Assembly: GCA_949957035.1 (NCBI GenBank)
Contig: CATLIP010000001.1
Coordinates: 1 to 30,293, forward strand
Length of the DNA stretch: 30,293 bases
Direction of reading: 5' to 3'
DNA from: an uncultured Lachnospiraceae bacterium
Lineage (GTDB): Bacteria > Bacillota_A > Clostridia > Lachnospirales > Lachnospiraceae
Within the stretch, counting starts at the first letter, position 1, and every line of letters starts with the position of its first letter. The notes beneath the pieces were generated by a model. It had not been told where the DNA came from, ran no database searches, and worked only from the letters and a program-made list of their open reading frames with translations. Below, in pieces: positions 16,122 through 23,596 of this stretch. Both the position numbers and the translations under genes were made by a program.

Positions 16122-16162
16122 ATTATAATTTATTTACTCAGATAATTCCTTGGATTTATCTG
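16122..16162 (-). promoter_or_regulatory. Hairpin and -10-like element between fliM and cheY
   Basis: Directly after the fliM stop there is a perfect 7-bp inverted repeat, CAGATAA at 16139-16145 and TTATCTG at 16156-16162, with a 10-base loop. Eleven to sixteen bases further along the minus strand lies TATAAT (plus 16122-16127). No good -35 is seen at 17 bases. This could be an internal promoter with an operator for cheY, or a mild hairpin that separates fliM and cheY messages; the evidence does not decide. Confidence 0.3.
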
Positions 16163-16166
16163 GTAG

Positions 16167-17213
16167 TTATACTGCCATGTCCTCTCCTGCCTCTTCAAGC
16201 AACTTGTTCGGCTCAATCAGACGGTCCTCAATCTTGACTGCAACATTCTTGTTATGTACTCCAAGCTGGCCATTGAACCACGGCTGGCCTTCGATATAGA
16301 GCGAAATCAAAGAATCCTGCGGTTTGTTCAGGTCGATGACATCTCCTACATGTAGATTGTATACATCGTCCAGATTCAGCTTCGCTATGCCAAGCTGTGC
16401 CATAATATCCATCTTGGATTCCCTGATATTCTCCAGAATATCCTCTCTGGTATTCCGGAGATGGGCCGCATCACTCTTCTTCGCCAAATGCTTCGTCTTA
16501 TCAATGATTTCAAACATATTACTCAGAAGCGTACCTGGCATACAGATATTCATACTTCCATCGATTCCTCCAAGGGAAATGTGCAGCATAATGATTACGA
16601 CTGTCTCATCCACACTGATTCCCTGGAACATACTCGGGTTCTCCTCCACCCGTTCAAACTCCACATTCAAATTAATGTATCCGGCCCAGACATCCCTGGT
16701 AATCATGACCAGATACTTGATAATCTTCGCATAAAGAGCCAGCTCAATATCCGTATAGGTATAGGACATATCCACCGACATATCCATACCCGTCCCTCCA
16801 AGCATGCGGTCAATCATTGACGCCATCAGCATTGGGCTTATGTGCATCAACATAGGAGGATTACTTGAGCGGTCGGGCAAATCTATATTGGCAATCGTGA
16901 GTACGTCCGACTCGTTCAGCGCGTTTCCAAATTCATAATATCGCTGTTCCTCAACCCCCATAACCTCAACTTCGCTGGCAGCCCGGAACAGACCATTGAT
17001 CTGTGAAGCAGCAATTCTGGAGTAATTATCGTAGATACTGCTGAGCATCTTCAGCTTATCCTTCGTATACTTCTTCGGACTGAAGAAGTCATACTTCTTA
17101 TACTCCTTCTCCTTCACAACCTCCTTCTTTTCCTCTACCACCTCATCCGCACCGGAATTCTGCATGGAATTCAGCAATGCGTCTATCTGACTTTGCGATA
17201 ATACATCTGCCAT
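16167..17213 (-). CDS. fliM: Flagellar motor switch protein FliM
   Basis: FliM (348 residues) is the C-ring protein that binds CheY-P and sets rotation direction. The N-terminal CheY-P binding peptide is clear (LSQSQIDALLNSM from residue 5). After a charged linker (about 20-40) comes the CheC-like middle domain with SRIAASQINGLFRA and MLMASMIDRMLGGTGMD, which lacks phosphatase sites as expected for FliM, then the C-terminal SpoA domain with IDLNKPQDSLISLYIEGQPW. Start ATG has GTGGGAG upstream. It follows motB by 23 bases; fliL, commonly found between these genes, is absent. Confidence 0.96.
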   Translation of the reverse strand: MADVLSQSQIDALLNSMQNSGADEVVEEKKEVVKEKEYKKYDFFSPKKYTKDKLKMLSSIYDNYSRIAASQINGLFRAASEVEVMGVEEQRYYEFGNALNESDVLTIANIDLPDRSSNPPMLMHISPMLMASMIDRMLGGTGMDMSVDMSYTYTDIELALYAKIIKYLVMITRDVWAGYINLNVEFERVEENPSMFQGISVDETVVIIMLHISLGGIDGSMNICMPGTLLSNMFEIIDKTKHLAKKSDAAHLRNTREDILENIRESKMDIMAQLGIAKLNLDDVYNLHVGDVIDLNKPQDSLISLYIEGQPWFNGQLGVHNKNVAVKIEDRLIEPNKLLEEAGEDMAV

Positions 17214-17236
17214 CCTAAACTCCCACTTTCCTTACT

Positions 17237-17989
17237 TTACTCGGTTGTTCTGTTCATCATCTGATAGTATTCTTCCAGAGAATGCTCTACTGCGTCAGAC
17301 TTGGTGATCAGCAGCTCAACTCTCCGATTCTTTGCCCGGTTCTCCGGCGTATCAAATGGCGCGACAGGCCGGAATTGTCCGTATCCCATCGGAACAATTT
17401 TGTCCGGTGTCACTTCCGTACGCTGCTGGATGAATGCAGCAACCCTTGCCGCTCTCTCCGATGAAAGAACTCTGTCATTCTCCGGATTGTTCGGAATTAC
17501 CGGATCTGCCTGCGTCGTATGCCCCAACACCTGAATCTCCTTTACAGAGTCCTTGACTCCTGAGAGAATCGATGCAAACTGCGCCAACACATCCATTCCT
17601 TCCTGCTTAATCACGGAACTGTCTCCGTCAAAGAATACATTATCCTGAAATGTGATAAAAGTGTAACCGTCCCCTTTAAACAGCTCTACCTCACTGTTCA
17701 TATTCGCTTCATCCACTGCGGCTTTCAGACTCTCATATAACTCGTCAAACGCCTCTGCATCCACGGCTCCCGACATATCATTAGGCGCTCCCGGATCTGT
17801 CTCATCCGCAATCTGAGACAATTCCTCTGCCTCCGGGTTGAAGCTCTTGACAATCATAATCCATTTCGTCTGATCCAACGTAGAGATGGAGTATAATAAT
17901 ACGAAGAAACATAACAGCAGAGTTACCAGGTCTCCATAGGTGTCCATCCAATTGGCGCCGCCACCGCCGCCTTTGTTCCTCTTCTTCAT
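17237..17989 (-). CDS. motB: Flagellar stator protein MotB
   Basis: Stator subunit of 250 residues. After a short basic, Gly-rich tail (KKRNKGGGGG) the single membrane helix begins with WMDTYGDLVTLLLCFFVLLY, in which Asp20 is the expected ion-binding residue. A linker about 40-120 precedes the C-terminal OmpA-like peptidoglycan-binding domain (QVLGHTTQAD, LSSERAARVAAF, NRRVELLI). ATG with GGAGGGAGCT upstream, 12 bases after motA. The sequence alone does not settle proton versus sodium coupling. Confidence 0.95.
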   Translation of the reverse strand: MKKRNKGGGGGANWMDTYGDLVTLLLCFFVLLYSISTLDQTKWIMIVKSFNPEAEELSQIADETDPGAPNDMSGAVDAEAFDELYESLKAAVDEANMNSEVELFKGDGYTFITFQDNVFFDGDSSVIKQEGMDVLAQFASILSGVKDSVKEIQVLGHTTQADPVIPNNPENDRVLSSERAARVAAFIQQRTEVTPDKIVPMGYGQFRPVAPFDTPENRAKNRRVELLITKSDAVEHSLEEYYQMMNRTTE

Positions 17990-18001
17990 AGCTCCCTCCT
18001 G

Positions 18002-18814
18002 TTATTCTTCTGCCTTCTTCTTCGCGGCAATCGCATCCGGATCCAAAAGTTTCTGGCGCTGCTTCTGGGATACGAAAGTAACCAGCTTCTCACGCAGGAA
18101 CTTTGGATTATCTCCCGCTTGGATTGCAAGGATTCCCTCAATCATAATCTGCTTATACAGTAATTCTTCATCATTCCTTACTCTAAGCTTCTTAGCAATC
18201 GGTGAGAATATCAAGTGGGCAAGTATACAACCATAGAATGTCGTAATCAACGCGGTTCCCATGGCAGGACCGATGTCTCCCGCTCCTCCTTCGTCCAGAT
18301 TCATACCCTTCAGCATGTTAACCAGTCCGACCAGCGTACCAATCATACCGAAGGCCGGCGCCTTTGCATCCAAAGTATCATAAATTCCGATACAGTCCTC
18401 ATGCCTCGACAACATGGCTTCCACATCGCTCTCCAGAAGAGTCCGCACTTCTTCCGGCTCTGTCGCATCTACAATCAGCATAATACCCTGTTTGAAGAAC
18501 ATATCATCAAGCTCATTCGCCTTCTCCTCCAACGCCAGCAGACCGTTCTGCCTGGCAAGCTGAGCCATCTCAACCAGTGTATCAACTAATTCACCGATGT
18601 TGTATTTCTTCCCCTGAAACAGCATCTTTGTATGCTTTGGAAGTGTCAGAAGCATATTAAACGGGTAACTTGCAATTCCCGCCGCAATCGTACCCCCAAG
18701 AACGATTGCCACACTGGGGAGATCCCAGAAGTTCCCAAGTTTTGCCGGACCGATACCTACGAATACGATTAGCACCGCTCCGATAACCACACCTAAAATA
18801 CTAGTTATATCCAC
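18002..18814 (-). CDS. motA: Flagellar stator protein MotA (GTG start)
   Basis: Stator subunit of 270 residues with four membrane segments (about 4-24, 32-52, 158-178 and 190-212) and a large cytoplasmic loop that contacts FliG. The conserved Pro-containing region APAFGMIGTLVGLVNMLKGM and GPAMGTALITTFYGCILAHL are present. The C-terminus is Lys/Ala-rich. The start is GTG at 18814, with GGCGGTGA upstream; the next in-frame Met would cut away the first membrane segment. It lies 33 bases after flbD and 12 before motB. Confidence 0.95.
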   Translation of the reverse strand: MDITSILGVVIGAVLIVFVGIGPAKLGNFWDLPSVAIVLGGTIAAGIASYPFNMLLTLPKHTKMLFQGKKYNIGELVDTLVEMAQLARQNGLLALEEKANELDDMFFKQGIMLIVDATEPEEVRTLLESDVEAMLSRHEDCIGIYDTLDAKAPAFGMIGTLVGLVNMLKGMNLDEGGAGDIGPAMGTALITTFYGCILAHLIFSPIAKKLRVRNDEELLYKQIMIEGILAIQAGDNPKFLREKLVTFVSQKQRQKLLDPDAIAAKKKAEE

Positions 18815-18847
18815 TTATCTTCACCGCCTTATTCCTTAATTACTATA

Positions 18848-19045
18848 CTATCTATCTCCACGGTAGCAATGTATCTTACCATTGTACTCAATTGTTTTCT
18901 CGATTATCTCTTCCGCACCTTCTTTTACGATGTAAAACTTGCCGTTTGTCATAAGGATCTTTGATTCCGGTATCAATTCCACAGATTCTATATGGGCACA
19001 ATTCAATACGATCTTCGTGTCATTTAATTTCGTCAGCATTATCAT
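18848..19045 (-). CDS. flbD: Flagellar FlbD family protein (SwrD-like)
   Basis: Small protein of 65 residues with the FlbD pattern (MLTKLNDTKIVLNCAHIESV, LMTNGKFYIVKEGAEEIIEK). Its place between flgE and motA is the standard one. In Bacillus the homologue SwrD raises stator power for swarming; that role here is inferred from homology. The frame is open for 32 more codons upstream, but that stretch is the hairpin at 19071-19119, has no family likeness, and lacks a ribosome site. ATG at 19045 has GAGGAAC at good spacing. Confidence 0.93.
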   Translation of the reverse strand: MIMLTKLNDTKIVLNCAHIESVELIPESKILMTNGKFYIVKEGAEEIIEKTIEYNGKIHCYRGDR

Positions 19046-19070
19046 ATCATAGTTCCTCATAAATTTCAAA

Positions 19071-19119
19071 CATATCCCAAGATATGGTTGAGAAGTATTT
19101 CGCCATATCTTGGAATATG
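19071..19119. repeat. Long stem-loop between flgE and flbD
   Basis: CATATCCCAAGATATGG at 19071-19087 pairs with the complement at 19103-19119 in 16 of 17 positions; the inner 11 bp are perfect and the loop is 15 bases. It begins about 36 bases after the flgE stop. On the minus-strand message no U-run follows, so it is not a classical terminator. A 3' stabilising or processing hairpin for the flgE message is the favoured reading. Confidence 0.8.
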
Positions 19120-19154
19120 CTGTCAAAATCACATCTATCACTTACTGGCGGCTA

Positions 19155-20594
19155 CTAACGCTTCATATTAACAAGCTCCTGTAACATCTCATCCGTTACT
19201 GTGATAATCTTTGAGTTCGCTTGGAATCCTCTCTGGGTTGTAATCATGTTAGAGAACTCGTTGGCTAAGTCTACGTTGGCCATCTCAAGGTATCCGCCCC
19301 TGATGATTCCGACCGGACCGCCGTTTGGCTTGATTGCCTCAACCGCTCCGGCGTTAGGTCCTACGGAATAGTAGTAACCGTTCTGCTTCTCAAGACCGTT
19401 CGGGTTCTCTACGGATACAAGGGCCAACTGTCCGATTGGAATGCTACGGTTGTTTCTGTCGGTTCCCATGATGGTTCCGTCTTCGTTCATCTTCCAGCCC
19501 TGAATATCGTAACGTTGTCCGGTCTGCGGGTCGATTGGGATACGGATTGCAGATAGTTCGTCTACGTATTCTGCCGCAATTCCAGGAATCAAATCATTTC
19601 CTTCATTACTTGCAGATTCAACTGTAGTAAGATCAGCACCTTGTTTATTCGGATCACTGACTTTTCCAGCTCCAAATAACGCTGTCTTAAGTTCCTGAAA
19701 ATATGGTTCGTTATAGCTGTTGCCCGCTTCTTTTGCAGTAATGGTTATGGTGGCGCTATTCAAATAACGTCCAATACGATCCAAACTAATATTTACCTTC
19801 GTAAAGTCTAAGAATTTCTTAGTACCAGTGCCAGTACCATCATCAACCATCAAGTTAGGATTTTGTATCATTTCCTCCGAATTAGGATCGTTAGGATCAT
19901 ACTTTTCATTTTTAATAAAGGCTTTCTGTTTCGTTACAAACGTCACCCAGTCATTAACTGCATCTTCAAAATCATTTACTGTTGTCACGCTTGTATCTAC
20001 AGAAATACCTGCTATAGTAATCTTCCACTTCGTACCGACAGGCGCATCTGCTGCTGGCGGTGTCAATTCAACTGGTAAATCCTTTATCGTTGACGAACTC
20101 GCTGTTGCCGGTGTCTCTGGTGTACCCGTCCCTTCAATCGGCGCATACCCATACACATAACTGCCCTGATTATCTACCAGATACCCATTGTTATCTACTC
20201 GGAAGATACCAACTCTAGACAAACTAAGTCCGGAAGACTCTACATCATCAAAAGTACCATTTACCATATTACCCACAAGGAAGAACCCTGTACCGTCAAT
20301 CATACAGTCCATATTATTGGACGACGGCGCCAGCGCGCCTGTATTAAACTCATTGGAGATAGAAGATAACTGAGAACCATAACCTACCTGTGAAGCGTTA
20401 TGTCCACCGGCAGCCCCCGCCATCTGACTTCCTCCCGTACTGCTGATCGAATTTGTATACATAGCATCCTGAAAGTTGTAGCTATAGGATTTAAAACTCC
20501 ATGTATTAACGTTCGCTATATTATTACCGATAACGTCCAGCTTGGACTGATGCGCCTTGAGTCCTGCAACTCCGGCAATCATTGATCTAACCAT
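19155..20594 (-). CDS. flgE: Flagellar hook protein FlgE
   Basis: Hook subunit of 479 residues. The conserved N-terminal part (MIAGVAGLKAHQSKLDVIGN, NIANVNTWSFK, GTGFFLVG) and C-terminal part (GYLEMANVDLANEFSNMITT, QRGFQANSKIITVTDEML) form the axial core. The middle, about residues 155-345, is the variable outer domain; it is visibly more AT-rich and uses different codons from the two ends, suggesting faster change or exchange. ATG has AAAGGATGG upstream. The gene is bracketed by stem-loops at 20636-20664 and 19071-19119, which may raise or isolate its expression, since the hook needs many more copies than the rod. Confidence 0.95.
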   Translation of the reverse strand: MVRSMIAGVAGLKAHQSKLDVIGNNIANVNTWSFKSYSYNFQDAMYTNSISSTGGSQMAGAAGGHNASQVGYGSQLSSISNEFNTGALAPSSNNMDCMIDGTGFFLVGNMVNGTFDDVESSGLSLSRVGIFRVDNNGYLVDNQGSYVYGYAPIEGTGTPETPATASSSTIKDLPVELTPPAADAPVGTKWKITIAGISVDTSVTTVNDFEDAVNDWVTFVTKQKAFIKNEKYDPNDPNSEEMIQNPNLMVDDGTGTGTKKFLDFTKVNISLDRIGRYLNSATITITAKEAGNSYNEPYFQELKTALFGAGKVSDPNKQGADLTTVESASNEGNDLIPGIAAEYVDELSAIRIPIDPQTGQRYDIQGWKMNEDGTIMGTDRNNRSIPIGQLALVSVENPNGLEKQNGYYYSVGPNAGAVEAIKPNGGPVGIIRGGYLEMANVDLANEFSNMITTQRGFQANSKIITVTDEMLQELVNMKR

Positions 20595-20635
20595 TTGCTA
20601 TCCATCCTTTCTTCACTCTGCTCTGCGCGTCTTCC

Positions 20636-20664
20636 GGGACTGCGAAGTATTCTCCAGCAGTCCC
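20636..20664. repeat. GC-rich stem-loop upstream of flgE
   Basis: GGGACTGC at 20636-20643 and GCAGTCCC at 20657-20664 form a perfect 8-bp stem with a 13-base loop, in the 124-base spacer between the TIGR02530-like gene and flgE, 42 bases before the flgE ATG. No U-run follows on the minus strand. It could shield the 5' end of a processed flgE message or slow polymerase. No promoter motif is clear in the spacer. Confidence 0.7.
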
Positions 20665-20718
20665 CTTCTGTGTACCTGCAAGTCATACAGATACGAAGCC
20701 CCCGTCAAATGGTCCGGC

Positions 20719-21126
20719 TTACATTAAAACCGCGCTGTCAATATTCGTAAATATATTTTCCCTCATCTCTGTTCCTGACATTGTTGTCACCACGACGTTA
20801 TGTGGAACATTCACTATAAAAGCCCCGCTCTCGCCGATAATAACCACGTCTCTTGCACCTTTTTCCCTGGCCTTTGAAACTGCCTGGTTCAAGTCCTTAA
20901 GGAGACCGTCTGTCATCTCGATTCCCCGTTCCCGGACTCTCTGTACTGCATGTTTGGAGAATTGAACGGACTGAGCTTTGTCGGCTTCTTTCTGCAAAAC
21001 ATCCGCGAACTGCACCTTCGTGCCTGTATTCGCGCCCGCACCGGTAATCCCCTGTGTCTGCAACTGCGCTGACGCATGCTGCAGCTTCAGTGTTCCGGCG
21101 TTGGTAATCTGGTTCATCTTACTCAT
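20719..21126 (-). CDS. Flagellar operon protein, TIGR02530-like family
   Basis: Protein of 135 residues. The core reads VQFSKHAVQRVRERGIEM, LNQAVSKAREKGARDVVIIG, ESGAFIVNVPHNVVVTTMSG, matching a small family repeatedly found between flgD and flgE in Gram-positive clusters. Its molecular role is not established; hook assembly or secretion control is guessed from position. No signal peptide or membrane segment. The first in-frame codon is a GTG three codons earlier; the ATG at 21126, seven bases from GGCGGT, is chosen, with modest certainty. Confidence 0.85.
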   Translation of the reverse strand: MSKMNQITNAGTLKLQHASAQLQTQGITGAGANTGTKVQFADVLQKEADKAQSVQFSKHAVQRVRERGIEMTDGLLKDLNQAVSKAREKGARDVVIIGESGAFIVNVPHNVVVTTMSGTEMRENIFTNIDSAVLM

Positions 21127-21170
21127 CACTTGCACCGCCTTTATCTCTGTTCCCCGTGGCTCCCCTTAAA

Positions 21171-21740
21171 CTACTCTTTATCCTTGTCACCTGTCGTGTT
21201 GTCAGTATCCGTCTTATCTGTCTCGTCTTTCTTGTCTGTCTCGTCCTTATCCTTATCCGGAATCTTCACCGGAACCTCTCCAATACCCATTACCTGTGAC
21301 AATTCATATTTCTTTCCATCGATATACACGGCTGTCGCTCCCGTCAAGTCTACACCCGTTACCGTTCCCTTCTTCGTTCCGGTTACTTCTCCCTCGTCAT
21401 TGGTAATTGCAACCGTTACTTCCTTTCCAAGCAGTCCTGTGGAATAGGTGGTAAGGGTTACCTGTGACAGATTGTTAGATACCGTCGCGAACTTAGCTAC
21501 TGCGTCCGTTACCTGAGTCATAGCATTCATGGTAGCCATCTGAGTCATCTGGTTCATCATGTCACTGTTGCTCATGGGATTCATCGGGTCCTGATATTGA
21601 AGCTGAGCTGCCATCAATTTCCAGAAATCATCCATCGACATATCGCTCTTGTTGGACACTGCCGATGTCTGAGACGTCTTCGACGCGTCATATTGATATT
21701 GGGCGGCATCACTTTTTAATACATCTTCAACTCCTGCCAT
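21171..21740 (-). CDS. flgD: Hook cap protein FlgD
   Basis: Hook-capping scaffold of 189 residues. The conserved core DDFWKLMAAQLQYQDPMNPM, then NSDMMNQMTQMATMNAM, is clear at about 36-75. A Tudor-like beta region follows (LLGKEVTVAI, GTVTGVDLTGATAVYIDGKK). The last ~28 residues are a Lys/Asp/Thr tail of repeated DKDETDK type. The protein resembles the short Gram-positive FlgD without the Ig-like insertion. Its position after fliK and before the hook genes is standard. ATG with AAAGGAGAGG upstream. Confidence 0.94.
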   Translation of the reverse strand: MAGVEDVLKSDAAQYQYDASKTSQTSAVSNKSDMSMDDFWKLMAAQLQYQDPMNPMSNSDMMNQMTQMATMNAMTQVTDAVAKFATVSNNLSQVTLTTYSTGLLGKEVTVAITNDEGEVTGTKKGTVTGVDLTGATAVYIDGKKYELSQVMGIGEVPVKIPDKDKDETDKKDETDKTDTDNTTGDKDKE

Positions 21741-21775
21741 ATAATCTTCCTCTCCTTTCTTAAGTCTGTCAAAAC

Positions 21776-23020
21776 CTATCTTGTCAAGCCAAGACGCAGC
21801 TTCTGCAAAAATTGCTCCGCATCCTCGCCTTCCTGCTTTTGATTCTTCTCTTCCTTCTGCTGCTTACCGTTCTGGTCAGCCTGCTCATTCTCATCCCGGG
21901 TCTGAGTCAGATAATCTGTCTCCTGCTTATCCACGATGATGGGTGTCTCTCCGCCCAAATTGCGATCGATAATACTGCCAATCTCACGAGCGTTCTGGCT
22001 GAGCGCATCCATAGCGCGCTTCTCAGAGCAAATGATTGAAATAGTTGCCTGATTGCCTTCATATAAGACTTTCACGGCAATCTTACCAAGGTTCACAGGC
22101 TCGATATGAATCTCGAACTCCTTCACACCCTCCGTAAGCTTCGCAAGCAAGGTATCTGTAACCTTCTCAGGCAATTCCTCGGGCTGCTCCACATAGACTC
22201 TCGCAATCGTCTGTGGTCTTTCCACTTCTGTCTGTGCCACCCGCGCTGTGTCCGGCTTTACCGCTGCCGCCGCTGCCTGTTCGGCTGCGAACTGCTCTGA
22301 CTGCCCCTCCGTCTTTTCCTTTGGCTGCTCAGTCTTTACCGCCTCTTTCAGATTCGCTCCAAAATCCTGTGTCTGCTGTCCGGTCTCGGACGAATCATGA
22401 GTCTCTGCCACCGGTACTGCTTCTACGGTATTCACCTCCACAGAATCCTGCATGGAATCCGACTGTCTCACAGTCTGTTCCGGCTGAACAGCTTGGACTC
22501 TTCCCGTCTCCGGCATCTGTGTCTGCCTTGTATCCGTCTCTGTCTGCACCGGCGCTATCGCCTGTTCCCCGGCGCCTGCCATCTGAAGCGCTTCCTCTGT
22601 TCCGGCCTCCGGCATCCCATCGGTTATCTCAGGTATACCATTCTCAACCTGTTCTCCAATCTCCTGGTCAACTGTAACGAACTCGCAGGAAAGCCTCTCC
22701 CGCATCCCTACCACAATCATTGCCTCTGCCATACTGGTATCCGTCTCACTGTTGTCTGTCTTATCCGTCTTATCCTTGTCCTTAGATACCCCTTCCGGCT
22801 TCTTCTCACCTGCTGCTTCGGTTTTATCTGTCGCAGAGTCCTTATCCGGTTCTTTGGTTACTTCCTTGCCATCCTGCTTCCCCTGAGCATCGTCATTCTT
22901 ACTCTGAAGCATCTTCCTGAAGTCAAAATCTCCCGACACATCCGCCGTTTGGTTAGGCGCTTTTGCCTTTCCTGCTGTCTGAAAACCGATATCCATCGTC
23001 TTCATACTCAACTTCTCCAT
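21776..23020 (-). CDS. fliK: Hook-length control protein FliK
   Basis: Protein of 414 residues that measures hook length and signals FlhB to switch export. The long N-terminal part (1-280) is low-complexity, rich in Lys, Asp, Glu, Gln, Thr and Ala, as is usual for FliK. The conserved C-terminal hook-control domain spans about 285-385 with KEFEIHIEPVNLGKIAVKVL around residues 300-319, followed by ISIICSEKRAMDALSQNARE. The tail is Gln/Lys/Glu-rich. ATG has GGAGGAAG upstream. Between fliJ and fliK there are 123 bases with a weak hairpin and no supported gene. Confidence 0.93.
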   Translation of the reverse strand: MEKLSMKTMDIGFQTAGKAKAPNQTADVSGDFDFRKMLQSKNDDAQGKQDGKEVTKEPDKDSATDKTEAAGEKKPEGVSKDKDKTDKTDNSETDTSMAEAMIVVGMRERLSCEFVTVDQEIGEQVENGIPEITDGMPEAGTEEALQMAGAGEQAIAPVQTETDTRQTQMPETGRVQAVQPEQTVRQSDSMQDSVEVNTVEAVPVAETHDSSETGQQTQDFGANLKEAVKTEQPKEKTEGQSEQFAAEQAAAAAVKPDTARVAQTEVERPQTIARVYVEQPEELPEKVTDTLLAKLTEGVKEFEIHIEPVNLGKIAVKVLYEGNQATISIICSEKRAMDALSQNAREIGSIIDRNLGGETPIIVDKQETDYLTQTRDENEQADQNGKQQKEEKNQKQEGEDAEQFLQKLRLGLTR

Positions 23021-23064
23021 GGGTTTCTTCCTCCTTTCCTATTATATAATCCTGGTGTAACTCT

Positions 23065-23092
23065 TGACACACAATTCTGTCTCTTTGTGTCA
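23065..23092. repeat. Weak stem-loop in the fliJ-fliK spacer
   Basis: TGACACACAA at 23065-23074 and TTGTGTCA at 23085-23092 can pair over eight bases with a two-base bulge and a 10-base loop. It lies in the only gap over 100 bases between fliJ and fliK. Its function is unknown and it may be chance. Confidence 0.35.
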
Positions 23093-23143
23093 TGGCCACA
23101 TCTATAGTAATCTGCACGGAGACGCTATGCTCCAAATGCAGGA

Positions 23144-23596
23144 TTACCCCACAATCCTCGCCATCGCTCTCTTTGTTGTTACAAACTCCTCGATGAACTG
23201 TTCTTCTTCCTTCTGAACTTCCTTCTCGTATTCCTTGAACTTCTTCTCTTTTAATTTATCGATAGAAGAAGTCTCCTTCTTCGCCTCTACCACTTCGTTA
23301 CGCTTGGCTTCCTCTTTTTCCTTAAGCTTCGCCAGCTCCTCATACTTCTTCCTAATCTTAATCCCAAGGGCCTCTAAGTAATTCTCATAAGTATGGATAT
23401 CGCAGATCTTCATCCCGCTCATCCGATTGTCCCGAAATTCCATCGCACAGCGGCGGTGCTCCTCCTCCATCGTCTCGATAGTGTGCTCGCATTCCCGAAC
23501 CTTCATAAGAATCCTTGCATGCTCTGCTTTCAAGCCATCAAGCACCTGTTCCTTATAATTAAGTACCGTATCCAACGAAAAAAAGAACTTCTTCAC
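23144..23596 (-). CDS. fliJ: Flagellar export chaperone FliJ (GTG start)
   Basis: Coiled-coil protein of 150 residues, almost all helical and rich in Lys and Glu. FliJ is the central stalk of the export ATPase and aids chaperone recycling. The N-terminus KKFFFSLDTVLNYKEQVLDG matches the family pattern, as does the C-terminal RAMARIVG. The start is GTG at 23596; GTGA overlaps the TGA stop of fliI by four bases, and AAGGAGATATT precedes it, so translation is coupled with the ATPase it serves. Confidence 0.92.
   Translation of the reverse strand: MKKFFFSLDTVLNYKEQVLDGLKAEHARILMKVRECEHTIETMEEEHRRCAMEFRDNRMSGMKICDIHTYENYLEALGIKIRKKYEELAKLKEKEEAKRNEVVEAKKETSSIDKLKEKKFKEYEKEVQKEEEQFIEEFVTTKRAMARIVG

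Noticed and set aside
19046..19141. N-terminal extension of FlbD by 32 codons
   Set aside because: This stretch is the long hairpin, shows no FlbD likeness, and the ATG at 19045 has a proper ribosome site and gives the usual FlbD length.
22953..23135. Small minus-strand frame of 60 codons between fliJ and fliK
   Set aside because: It starts at TTG without a ribosome site, runs into the fliK N-terminus in another frame and matches no family I recognise.
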